A stretch of DNA of 6,439 nucleotides, taken from NCBI GenBank assembly GCA_947074265.1, contig CAMTPD010000090.1:1-6439 (forward strand), given 5' to 3'. The position numbers and the translations under genes are program-made. The notes beneath the pieces are model-generated. The model searched no databases. It worked only from the letters and a program-made list of their open reading frames with translations, and was not told where the DNA came from. Origin of the DNA: an uncultured Porphyromonadaceae bacterium (GTDB lineage: Bacteria > Bacteroidota > Bacteroidia > Bacteroidales > CAMTPD01). Shown here piece after piece: positions 1-6,439 of this stretch (positions are counted from its first letter, which is position 1; each line of letters begins with the position of its first letter).

Positions 1-114
1 GGTAAGAAGCTAACGGGACTAATATTCTATCTGATAACACGTCTGGTTCTGGGAGTGGGTATTTGTTATATTGTGATGGTTGGTGAGGCTGTCCGCGGAG
101 AAGAGTGTTCCTAG
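1..114 (+). pseudogene. Probable N-terminal segment of the antiporter, cut off by an in-frame TAG
   Basis: Reading frame 1 is open from the left edge for 37 codons and stops at TAG 112-114, in the same frame as the antiporter that follows. The translation starts with GKK, runs through a hydrophobic stretch (codons 4-28, containing LIFYLITRLVLGVGICYIVM) and ends in a polar RGEECS. This order of basic residues, one membrane helix and a short polar linker is what I recall at the extreme N-terminus of Bacteroidetes Kef-type antiporters of about 740-760 residues, just before the conserved EPLAI-LLQI segment. I infer that this is the 5' part of the same gene, broken by an amber codon, with its start at or left of position 1. 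The alternative is the C-terminal tail of a separate upstream membrane protein that ends at the TAG. The only in-frame ATG here is at 76-78 and leads straight into the TAG. Confidence 0.6.
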
Positions 115-2286
115 TTGATAAACTATGCTCCCAAAACATTGGTCGCGGCGTTTGATTTGTTTATAACACCTCTATTGCACCACATTCGCGAGCCCCTAGC
201 TATTTTATTCTTACAAATAGTTTCCATCTTGTTGGTGGCTCGACTGTTTGGCTGGCTCTTTACTCGTATAGGCCAACCTAGCGTAATCTCAGAGATTGTG
301 GCAGGTATTTTTCTTGGTCCTTCTATTTTGGGGCGCTTCTTCCCCGAAGTTTCGGGCTTCTTGTTTGCTCCCGAATCATTGGGTAATCTGACGATTCTAA
401 GCCAGTTTGGTCTAGTTTTGTTTATGTTTGCTATTGGGATGGAGTTAGATATAACAGAGGTGCGCAAACGATTGCGAGAGACTGTCTTGATTAGTCATAC
501 TTCTACCATTGTTCCTTTCTTTTTAGGAATGCTCCTTGCTTACTTTTTTTACGATGCATATGCCTACAAAAGCACGCCCTTTGTTTCGTTTGCATTGTTT
601 ATTGGGGTGTCGATGAGTATTACCGCCTTTCCGGTATTGGCACGTATTATTCAAGAGAAAGGGATGACCAAATCGCATTTAGGGACTATCACTTTAGCGA
701 GTGCAGCCAATGGAGATGTTACTGCTTGGTGTTTACTTGCAGTAGTAATCGCCATTGCGCAAGCGGGTTCTATGCTAAGTGCTTTGTATAATATATTCTT
801 TTCCATCCTTTATATTGTGATTATGTTTATGGTCGTGAGACCGTTTCTTCGCATATTAGGAAATTTGTATCACAACAAAGAGGTATTGAACAAAGGAATG
901 GTTGCTTCAATCTTTATGGTGTTGATTATTTCTGCCTATTTTACAGAGATTCTAGGTTTGCACGCTTTGTTTGGAGCTTTCATAGCAGGTGTTGTGATGC
1001 CATCGAATGTTGAATTTAGAAAGATTATGACCGAAAAGGTTGAAGACGTTTCGCTTTCGTTGTTGTTACCTCTCTTCTTCGTTTCTACCGGATTGCGTAC
1101 CGATCTTGGTTTGCTCAATGAACCGGGTCTTATTGGCATGTGTTTGTTGGTAATCTTTGTTGCAATTATTGGTAAGTTTGGTGGCGCAGCGATTTCGGCT
1201 CGTGTGGTTGGTGAAAACTGGAAAAATAGTTTTTATATCGGAGCCTTTATGAATACCCGTGGTTTGATGGAGCTAGTTGTGCTAACTATCGGATACGAAA
1301 TGGGAATTCTAACACCGCCTATATTTGTAATGCTTGTGTTGATGACACTTGTTACAACCTTTATGACAAGTCCGCTCGTATCTCTTATCGATGTTATTTA
1401 TAAAGCTCGAGAGAAACGCAAGATGCATGTATCGAAACTATTCCATAAAGTGGGAGGTGTGAAAGTCTTGTTATCGTTTGGTAGAGCTAAAAATGGAAAG
1501 GTTTTATTAGAGATTGCAACGCGCCTGTTCTACAATGTAAGAAAAGATACTTCAATTACAGCACTTCACCTTACAGTAGGAACCGATGTGAATCCGCTGA
1601 TGGTTGGAGAACTTGAACGTGTAAGTTTTGGACCGATACGTGAAGCTGCACGAGAAATGAGTGTAGATCTACATACAAAGTATGGAATATCAAATAATGC
1701 CGGACAAGAGATTGTCGATATGGTAAATGCTGAAAGCTTTGATTTCTTACTCGTTGGAGCGGGTATTTCGATGTCAAATGTACCTTCGGATATAGAAGTT
1801 ACTCGTCAGAAAAACCATTTGATGAATATGTTTGGACCATTGAAACCTAAAGAATCGTGGTTTTATCCCGGCGATTTGCTAAAAGATAAAACGAAGATGT
1901 TCATCAAGCAAACACAATGTACAGTGGGAGTTTTTGTGAATAGAGGTTTTACTTCCATTGCTACCGTATTAATGATTTTAGAGGATCCGCGAGACTTGTT
2001 TATGCTCGACTATGCAAAGTCGCTCGCAGCATCAAGTAGAGCTTCTGTTTTAGTAGTAAGTAGTTTGCCCGAAACAGAAGAGAATCAGCATGTATATTCG
2101 GTATTACGTCAGCTCGAAAATGAAGAAGCTCGTTTCCGCTTCGTAAACATTACTCTAACGGAAGCCTTTAAACGTCCGAATGCATTTATGGTAATTAGTT
2201 ATCAAGCATGGAATAAGCTTTCCAATACGGAGAATGTAGCGTTGCAAGACATGCCGTCTACATTGATTATCAGTAAGAAGAATTGA
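115..2286 (+). CDS. Kef/CPA2-type cation:proton antiporter with C-terminal USP-like domain
   Basis: An inner-membrane monovalent cation/proton antiporter of the CPA2 (Na_H_Exchanger) class; the transported ion cannot be told from sequence. Counting from TTG 115, residues about 26-428 form the membrane domain of roughly a dozen hydrophobic segments. It includes IGQPSVISEIVAGIFLGPS, FMFAIGMELD, SMSITAFPVLARI, the ion-site region AANGDVTAW (residues 197-205) and MNTRGLMELV (379-388). After a basic linker (about 430-442), residues about 450-720 form a soluble alpha/beta region resembling universal-stress-protein domains, probably cytoplasmic and regulatory. The start is doubtful: TTG 115 directly follows TAG, there is no ribosome site, and the next in-frame ATG is at 424, inside the membrane domain. 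The real start is probably upstream, with the gene interrupted. The first Asp of the usual DD pair is Gly200. The gene ends with TGA and has no visible functional link to the trp operon. Confidence 0.85.
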   Translation: MINYAPKTLVAAFDLFITPLLHHIREPLAILFLQIVSILLVARLFGWLFTRIGQPSVISEIVAGIFLGPSILGRFFPEVSGFLFAPESLGNLTILSQFGLVLFMFAIGMELDITEVRKRLRETVLISHTSTIVPFFLGMLLAYFFYDAYAYKSTPFVSFALFIGVSMSITAFPVLARIIQEKGMTKSHLGTITLASAANGDVTAWCLLAVVIAIAQAGSMLSALYNIFFSILYIVIMFMVVRPFLRILGNLYHNKEVLNKGMVASIFMVLIISAYFTEILGLHALFGAFIAGVVMPSNVEFRKIMTEKVEDVSLSLLLPLFFVSTGLRTDLGLLNEPGLIGMCLLVIFVAIIGKFGGAAISARVVGENWKNSFYIGAFMNTRGLMELVVLTIGYEMGILTPPIFVMLVLMTLVTTFMTSPLVSLIDVIYKAREKRKMHVSKLFHKVGGVKVLLSFGRAKNGKVLLEIATRLFYNVRKDTSITALHLTVGTDVNPLMVGELERVSFGPIREAAREMSVDLHTKYGISNNAGQEIVDMVNAESFDFLLVGAGISMSNVPSDIEVTRQKNHLMNMFGPLKPKESWFYPGDLLKDKTKMFIKQTQCTVGVFVNRGFTSIATVLMILEDPRDLFMLDYAKSLAASSRASVLVVSSLPETEENQHVYSVLRQLENEEARFRFVNITLTEAFKRPNAFMVISYQAWNKLSNTENVALQDMPSTLIISKKN

Positions 2287-2347
2287 TGATTTAGTTTCTT
2301 TTTGAAGAGTGAAAGCGGGAGTTGTAAACTTTTTTTATTCAAAAGTG

Positions 2348-2377
2348 TTTGATTACTGAAAATAGTTTATAACTTTG
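2348..2377 (+). promoter_or_regulatory. Bacteroidetes-type promoter of the trp operon
   Basis: TAACTTTG (2370-2377) fits the Bacteroidetes -7 element TAnnTTTG exactly, and TTTG (2348-2351) lies 18 nt upstream, close to the usual -33 TTTG spacing of about 19-21. Transcription should begin some 6-10 nt after 2377, about 20-25 nt before the leader peptide start at 2409. This is the only good promoter match in the 307-nt gap and it sits just ahead of the attenuator, so it most likely drives the whole trp operon. The match to consensus is seen directly; the activity is inferred. Confidence 0.75.
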
Positions 2378-2408
2378 CCGCAAATAAAACAAAGAAAGTA
2401 GATACGTT

Positions 2409-2468
2409 ATGTATACACAAATGGTAAATAGATTTTGGTGGTGGCACTTGCAACTCTTAGAGATGTGA
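2409..2468 (+). CDS. trpL: trp operon leader peptide, 19 aa, with three consecutive Trp codons
   Basis: ATG 2409 opens a 19-codon frame, MYTQMVNRFWWWHLQLLEM, ending at TGA 2466-2468. Three adjacent TGG codons lie at 2436-2444. It sits between a good promoter and an intrinsic terminator directly in front of trpB, which is the classic layout of a ribosome-mediated attenuator. Its role would be to sense charged tRNA-Trp: a ribosome short of tryptophan stalls on the WWW run, while with ample tryptophan it moves on to the stop codon. The first ATG is preferred, but the in-frame ATG at 2421 would give a 15-residue version with the same Trp run. As is usual in this phylum, no strong Shine-Dalgarno is seen. 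Trp is otherwise nearly absent from the operon's proteins, so three in 19 residues is very unlikely to be chance. Confidence 0.9.
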   Translation: MYTQMVNRFWWWHLQLLEM

Positions 2469-2521
2469 GGAAGTCGACCTGTCTATATACCTAGAAGATA
2501 TAAGAACTGAATTTAAAGGTC
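2440..2521 (+). promoter_or_regulatory. trp attenuator: alternative 1:2 and 2:3 RNA pairings
   Basis: Pairings were found by eye. The 1:2 (pause-type) hairpin pairs 2440-2442 GGT with 2477-2479 ACC, G2444 with C2475, 2446-2449 ACTT with 2471-2474 AAGT, and 2454-2456 CTC with 2467-2469 GAG. Its left arm overlaps the second and third Trp codons, and the right part includes the leader stop codon. The competing 2:3 (antiterminator) pairing joins 2476-2480 GACCT to 2517-2521 AGGTC, helped by an inner stem 2482-2488 / 2498-2505 with one bulged A. The second pairing uses bases needed by the left arm of the terminator, so the two cannot coexist. A ribosome stalled at 2436-2444 would block the first hairpin and free GACCT, allowing read-through into trpB. 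A ribosome reaching the stop at 2466-2468 would cover GACCT and let the terminator form. The stems have mismatches, and no energies were calculated. Confidence 0.7.
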
Positions 2522-2548
2522 TGTCGTAACTCACGACAGGCCTTTTTT
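2515..2548 (+). terminator. Rho-independent terminator of the trp attenuator
   Basis: The left arm 2515-2527 (AAAGGTCTGTCGT) pairs with 2533-2545 (ACGACAGGCCTTT) around a 5-nt loop (AACTC). This gives a 13-bp stem with a single wobble pair (T2520 with G2540). The right arm runs into six T residues at 2543-2548, followed after CG by four more. It lies 46 nt after the leader peptide stop and 45 nt before the trpB start, with no gene ending here except the leader peptide. It is therefore a conditional terminator for the operon rather than the end of the antiporter transcript, although it could stop read-through from that gene as well. Confidence 0.92.
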
Positions 2549-2593
2549 CGTTTTATCCCATTCAAGAATTAAAAAAACAAAAAATATACGATT

Positions 2594-3790
2594 ATGAGCA
2601 AGTACAATGTAAATGAAGCAGGTTATTACGGCGAGTTTGGTGGAGCATATATCCCAGAAGTGCTAAACCAATGTGTAGAGGATTTGAAAAACAGATACTT
2701 GAAAGAGTTGGCCGATCCTTCATTTCAAGAAGAGTTTCATCAATTGCTTCGCGATTATGTAGGACGTCCTAGTCCGCTTTACTATGCAAACCGCTTATCA
2801 GAACTTTACGGCTGCAAGATTTACTTGAAAAGAGAAGACCTTAACCACACAGGTGCACACAAAATCAACAATACAATAGGTCAGATCTTGATGGCTAAGC
2901 GTATGGGTAAAAAGCGTATTATCGCAGAAACAGGCGCAGGTCAGCACGGTGTTGCTACGGCTACGGTGTGTGCGTTGATGGGTCTTGAGTGTATTGTTTA
3001 CATGGGCAAGACAGACGTTGAGCGTCAGCATATCAATGTGCAAAAGATGCAAATGTTGGGTGCGAAAGTAGTAGCTGCAACATCGGGAAGTATGACATTG
3101 AAAGATGCGACAAATGAAGCAATCAGAGACTGGTGTTGTAATCCGGAAGATACATTCTATATCATCGGTTCGGTTGTAGGACCTCACCCTTATCCTGATA
3201 TGGTTGCTAAATTACAATCAATCATTAGCGAAGAGATCAAAAAGCAATTGAAAGAAAAAGAAGGTAGAGAAAATCCTGATTACTTGATCGCTTGTATTGG
3301 TGGTGGTAGCAATGCTGCAGGTACAATTTATCACTTCCTTGATGACGAAGATGTAGAGATTTTATTAGCTGAAGCAGGTGGTTTAGGTATTGAAACCGGA
3401 CACACAGCAGCAACGATTCAATTAGGAAAGATTGGTGTACTTCACGGAAGCAAAACGTTGGTAATGCAAGATGAAAACGGGCAAGTAGTTGAGCCTTATT
3501 CTATTTCTGCAGGACTTGACTATCCGGGTATCGGACCTATGTATGCACACCTTGCTCATACCGGACGTGTTCGCGTATTGGCTGTTAATGACGAGGAAGC
3601 ATTGGATGCAGCTTTTGAATTGACACGCGTAGAAGGTATCATTCCTGCTTTGGAATCATCACACGCATTGGCTGTGTTGAAACGCAAAGATTTTGCGCCG
3701 GATGATGTTGTTGTTCTTACGGTTTCGGGTCGTGGAGATAAAGATATGGAAACGTATGTTGCTGCAATGCAAAAACGTTCGATGAAATAA
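2594..3790 (+). CDS. trpB: Tryptophan synthase beta chain
   Basis: A PLP enzyme that joins indole to L-serine to make L-tryptophan, working in the cytoplasm as the beta subunit of the alpha2beta2 synthase. At 398 residues it has the normal length of the TrpB1 type. Visible landmarks are the N-terminal [13 protein letters not shown], the PLP lysine Lys90 in HTGAHKINN (85-93), the catalytic Glu112 in AETGAGQHG (111-119), the PLP phosphate loop GGGSNA (236-241) and the C-terminal SGRGDKD motif. All key residues are present. ATG 2594 is chosen because the protein begins as the family does, behind an A-rich leader. It is the first structural gene after the attenuator, and trpE follows 20 nt after its TAA. 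The partner trpA is not in the window. It has one tryptophan (Trp180). Confidence 0.98.
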   Translation: MSKYNVNEAGYYGEFGGAYIPEVLNQCVEDLKNRYLKELADPSFQEEFHQLLRDYVGRPSPLYYANRLSELYGCKIYLKREDLNHTGAHKINNTIGQILMAKRMGKKRIIAETGAGQHGVATATVCALMGLECIVYMGKTDVERQHINVQKMQMLGAKVVAATSGSMTLKDATNEAIRDWCCNPEDTFYIIGSVVGPHPYPDMVAKLQSIISEEIKKQLKEKEGRENPDYLIACIGGGSNAAGTIYHFLDDEDVEILLAEAGGLGIETGHTAATIQLGKIGVLHGSKTLVMQDENGQVVEPYSISAGLDYPGIGPMYAHLAHTGRVRVLAVNDEEALDAAFELTRVEGIIPALESSHALAVLKRKDFAPDDVVVLTVSGRGDKDMETYVAAMQKRSMK

Positions 3791-3810
3791 ACGATATTAG
3801 AATTGTTGGT

Positions 3811-5220
3811 ATGAAAGTCAATATAAAATCCCATAGCAAAAAGCTACTTGCCGATTTGCAAACGCCGGTTTCTATTTATTTGAAGCTCCGTGATTTATTT
3901 CCGGAGTCGGCATTGCTTGAAAGCTCCGATTCACGTGGACACGAGAATAGTTATTCGTTGATCGGAGTTGAACCTCGCGCTTTCTTTAAGCTTGAAAATA
4001 ATCAAGTAACAGAACATTACTCTGACGAATCAGAGGTTGTTTATACGATTAAAGAAGGTTTATCTCTTACAAATTGCCTAAATAAATTTATTGGCAGATT
4101 TAAAGTTGAAAGTGAGCATGATATAGCTTTCGAAGCGAATGGGTTCTTTGGCTTTACATCTTACAATTCTACACGTTATTTCGAAACATCACTTCCTCAG
4201 AATCCGAAGAAAAGCGAATTGGCAATTCCGGATATGTACTATATTTTCTATCGTTTTGTCTTGGTTGTCGATCATTATAAAAACGAGCTTACCATTATTG
4301 AGAATGTAGAAGAAGGTGAAGCTTCTCGTATGGAAGAAATTGAAACGCTTTTGATGTGCCGCAATTTTGCTTCGTATGGTTTCTCTGTAAAAGGAGAAGA
4401 GTACTCTACTATCGATGGTGATAAGTACAAAGAAATGGTACGCAAAGGCATTGAGCATTGCAACCGTGGAGACGTATTCCAGTTGGTACTTTCACGTAGA
4501 TTTGTGCAGGAGTTTCAAGGAGATGACTTTATGGTGTACCGCGCTCTTCGCTCGATCAACCCGTCGCCCTACTTGTTTTACTTCGACTTCGGTTCGTTCC
4601 GAGTATTCGGATCTTCGCCCGAAACGCACTGCCGCATTACAGACAATAGTGTTTACATCGACCCGATTGCAGGAACTTTTCGTCGCACAGGCGATCCTGA
4701 GAAGGATGCCGAGTTGGGTAGAGAGTTGTTGAAGGATCCGAAAGAAAATGCAGAGCATGTAATGTTGGTCGATTTGGCGCGTAATGACTTAAGTCGCAAT
4801 GCAGAATCGGTTTCGATCGATTTCTTCAAGGAAGTACATTTCTACTCACATGTAATTCACTTGGTATCTCGTGTTCGTGGGGTATTGCCTCAGGGTTTTA
4901 ATCCAATCAAAGTATTGGCCGATTCGTTTCCTGCCGGAACACTTTCTGGAGCACCAAAGATCAGAGCAATGCAACTTATAGACGAGCTAGAGGTACATGA
5001 CCGTGGAGCTTATGGAGGCTGTATTGGGTATATCGGACTCAATGGTAATATCAATCAAGCAATAACCATTCGTTCTTTTGTAAGTAAAGGCAATAAATTA
5101 TACTATCAGGCAGGCGCAGGAGTTGTTTCTAAGTCAAATCCTGAAAGTGAATTGCAAGAAGTAAATAATAAACTAGGAGCTTTGAAAAAAGCAATTGATA
5201 TGGCCGAAACACTTTATTAA
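3811..5220 (+). CDS. trpE: Anthranilate synthase component I
   Basis: Converts chorismate and ammonia (supplied by TrpG) to anthranilate and pyruvate, the first committed step of tryptophan synthesis. The protein has 469 residues, a usual length. The N-terminal domain carries LLESSD (35-40), the LLES element that forms the tryptophan feedback-inhibition site in this family. The C-terminal chorismate-binding domain (about 205-465) has PIAGT (285-289), EHVMLVDLARND (315-326), AGTLSGAPKIRAMQ (375-388), YGGCIGYIG (401-409) and AGAGVVSKSNPESELQE (434-450). Ala in PIAGT, where aminodeoxychorismate synthase (PabB) has Lys, together with the trp context, favours TrpE over PabB. The protein contains no tryptophan at all. 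It begins at ATG 3811, 20 nt after trpB, and trpG starts 15 nt after its TAA, so the genes are surely co-transcribed. Confidence 0.97.
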   Translation: MKVNIKSHSKKLLADLQTPVSIYLKLRDLFPESALLESSDSRGHENSYSLIGVEPRAFFKLENNQVTEHYSDESEVVYTIKEGLSLTNCLNKFIGRFKVESEHDIAFEANGFFGFTSYNSTRYFETSLPQNPKKSELAIPDMYYIFYRFVLVVDHYKNELTIIENVEEGEASRMEEIETLLMCRNFASYGFSVKGEEYSTIDGDKYKEMVRKGIEHCNRGDVFQLVLSRRFVQEFQGDDFMVYRALRSINPSPYLFYFDFGSFRVFGSSPETHCRITDNSVYIDPIAGTFRRTGDPEKDAELGRELLKDPKENAEHVMLVDLARNDLSRNAESVSIDFFKEVHFYSHVIHLVSRVRGVLPQGFNPIKVLADSFPAGTLSGAPKIRAMQLIDELEVHDRGAYGGCIGYIGLNGNINQAITIRSFVSKGNKLYYQAGAGVVSKSNPESELQEVNNKLGALKKAIDMAETLY

Positions 5221-5235
5221 TACAAGACTACAACA

Positions 5236-5805
5236 ATGAAAAAGATTTTATTATTTGACAATTACGACTCTTTTACATACAATTTGTATCATCTTGTAAG
5301 AGAGCTTGGCTATACCGATGTTGAAGTGCATCGCAACGATTGCATATCACTTGATGATGTAGAGCGATTTGATAAGATAATTCTCTCGCCAGGACCGGGT
5401 ATTCCATCCGAAGCCGGATTGCTTCTACCGCTGATCAAGCGATTTGCTCCTCAAAAGAGTATACTTGGTGTTTGTTTGGGGCATCAGGCTATTGGCGAAG
5501 CCTTCGGAGCTTCGTTGATTAACCTACCTTCTGTTTTTCATGGAATTAGTTCGCATATTCAAGTAGTAGATAATGACGTGTTATTTGAAGGATTATCTTC
5601 TGAGTTGGAAGTAGGACGTTACCATTCATGGGCTGTAAATACGAATGGCTTTCCTAGTGAACTTGCGGTTACAGCAACAGATGATGAAGGAATCATTATG
5701 GCATTGAAGCATAAAGAATTTGATGTTCACGGTATTCAGTTTCACCCGGAATCTGTATTAACTCCGCAAGGTAAAGAGATGGTTTTTAACTTCCTAAAGC
5801 AATAA
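5236..5805 (+). CDS. trpG: Anthranilate synthase component II, glutamine amidotransferase
   Basis: Hydrolyses glutamine and passes ammonia to TrpE. This is a single-domain class I (triad) amidotransferase of 189 residues, full length for a stand-alone TrpG and not fused to TrpD. Motifs are DNYDSFTYN (8-16), the oxyanion-region SPGPG (51-55), the nucleophile Cys80 in GVCLGHQ (78-84), and His170 and Glu172 in FHPES (169-173), so the catalytic triad is complete. It lies 15 nt after trpE and 4 nt before trpD. The closely related PabA of folate synthesis cannot be excluded on motifs alone. Some bacteria use one protein for both roles, but the position between trpE and trpD makes TrpG the natural call. 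Confidence 0.95.
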   Translation: MKKILLFDNYDSFTYNLYHLVRELGYTDVEVHRNDCISLDDVERFDKIILSPGPGIPSEAGLLLPLIKRFAPQKSILGVCLGHQAIGEAFGASLINLPSVFHGISSHIQVVDNDVLFEGLSSELEVGRYHSWAVNTNGFPSELAVTATDDEGIIMALKHKEFDVHGIQFHPESVLTPQGKEMVFNFLKQ

Positions 5806-5809
5806 ACAC

Positions 5810-6439
5810 ATGAAAAGTTTACTCAATAGACTTATCGAACATCAGACTCTTTCGCAAGAGGAGGCTCGAAATGTTCTTATCAATATGGCTGAAGGAAAAT
5901 ACAACGACAGTCAGATTTCTGCTTTTCTTACTACATATCTCATGCGTAGCATTACCATTCAAGAGCTTTTTGGTTTTCGTGAAGCTTTGTTGATGATGAC
6001 GCGCCCTGTAGATTTGAAAGAATTTGATGCCATTGACATTGTTGGTACCGGTGGTGATCATAAAAATACATTTAATATCTCTACGCTTTCGTGCTTTGTT
6101 ACGGCGGGCGCAGGATATAACGTTGCCAAACACGGAAACTTTGGAGCATCTTCGATTAGTGGAGCATCTAATGTTTTAGAGCATTTGGGAATTAAATTTA
6201 CGAATGATGAAAATGTGTTAAAACGTTCGATAGAAACCTCCGGAGTAGCGTATTTACATGCACCATTGTTTAATGAAGCGATGAAAAGGGTAGCTCCTGC
6301 TCGCAAATCGTTAGGAGTGCGTACGTTATTTAATATACTTGGTCCGCTCGTTAACCCTTCTCGTCCGAACAAAATGCTTCTTGGCGTGTTTAATTTAAAG
6401 TTAGCAAGACTTTACTCTTATCTGTATCAGCATACATCA
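5810..6439 (+). CDS. trpD: Anthranilate phosphoribosyltransferase, 3' end cut by the window
   Basis: Transfers the phosphoribosyl group of PRPP to anthranilate, the second step of the pathway. ATG 5810 lies 4 nt after the trpG stop, and the frame stays open for 210 codons to the last base, about 60% of a usual 330-345 residue TrpD. The N-terminal helical region (1-70) is followed by the PRPP-binding GTGGD (79-83) with KNTFNIS (85-91), then AGAGYNVAKHGN (99-110) and VAPARKSLGVRTLFN (161-175). Arg165 falls at the conserved anthranilate-site arginine and Asn110 at the conserved Asn. The segment after KHGN reads FGASSISGASNVLE, where many other families have RAVSSKSGSADVLE. The Asp-Glu metal-binding pair expected later is beyond the window. 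Confidence 0.96.
   Translation, partial: MKSLLNRLIEHQTLSQEEARNVLINMAEGKYNDSQISAFLTTYLMRSITIQELFGFREALLMMTRPVDLKEFDAIDIVGTGGDHKNTFNISTLSCFVTAGAGYNVAKHGNFGASSISGASNVLEHLGIKFTNDENVLKRSIETSGVAYLHAPLFNEAMKRVAPARKSLGVRTLFNILGPLVNPSRPNKMLLGVFNLKLARLYSYLYQHTS

Noticed and set aside
112..114. TAG as a selenocysteine- or pyrrolysine-type recoding site.
   Set aside because: Selenocysteine uses TGA, no pyrrolysine genes or downstream recoding structure can be seen, and an antiporter N-terminus has no need for such a residue; mutation or error is simpler.
2293..2336. Possible terminator for the antiporter gene: AGTTT (2293-2297) and AAACT (2326-2330) followed by a run of seven T.
   Set aside because: The stem is only 5 A/T-rich pairs around a 28-nt loop, too weak to call; the T run alone is not enough.
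2385..2593. T-box or TRAP-type control of the trp operon.
   Set aside because: There is no T-box core or specifier arrangement and no series of GAG/UAG repeats at TRAP spacing; the Trp-codon leader peptide explains the region better.
2798..3187. A 129-codon minus-strand open frame opposite trpB, and similar antisense frames elsewhere.
   Set aside because: They are shadows of strongly conserved genes on the plus strand, with Cys/His/Ser-rich composition, no promoter and no recognisable family.
3791..3810. Possible extra promoter or processing site between trpB and trpE.
   Set aside because: The gap is only 20 nt and holds no TAnnTTTG element or hairpin.
4415..4732. A 105-codon plus-strand open frame inside trpE.
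   Set aside because: It lies wholly inside the conserved chorismate-binding region of trpE in another frame, and its translation resembles no known family.

Overview
The window looks like chromosomal DNA from a member of the Bacteroidota, most likely order Bacteroidales. Four things point there: the tryptophan gene order trpB-trpE-trpG-trpD with trpB first, a TTTG / TAnnTTTG-type promoter, A-rich start regions with no clear Shine-Dalgarno sequence, and the style of the antiporter protein. This placement rests on recalled family features, not on a search.

Positions 1-2286 hold a large Kef/CPA2-type cation:proton antiporter with a cytoplasmic USP-like C-terminal half. Its open frame begins at a TTG directly after an in-frame TAG (112-114). 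The 37 codons before that TAG are open in the same frame and encode a basic, then hydrophobic segment resembling the missing N-terminus of this family. The gene therefore appears to carry an amber codon near its 5' end, and its natural start lies at or before the left edge of the window.

Positions 2287-2593 have no ordinary gene but hold a complete candidate transcription attenuator: a Bacteroidetes promoter (2348-2377), a 19-residue leader peptide with three consecutive Trp codons (2409-2468), mutually exclusive RNA pairings, and a strong 13-bp intrinsic terminator with a U-tract (2515-2548). Logically this is an enteric-type trp attenuator, here placed in front of trpB.

Positions 2594-6439 hold the tightly packed structural genes trpB, trpE, trpG and the first 210 codons of trpD, separated by 20, 15 and 4 nt. 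TrpE and TrpG form anthranilate synthase, TrpD adds the phosphoribosyl group, and TrpB carries out the last step (indole + serine to tryptophan). The genes for the middle steps and for the TrpB partner (trpC, trpF, trpA) are not seen and are expected beyond the right edge. TrpE also carries an LLES feedback-inhibition motif, so the pathway appears to be controlled twice: by attenuation of the transcript and by inhibition of the first enzyme. No mobile element, CRISPR array, tRNA or rRNA was found.
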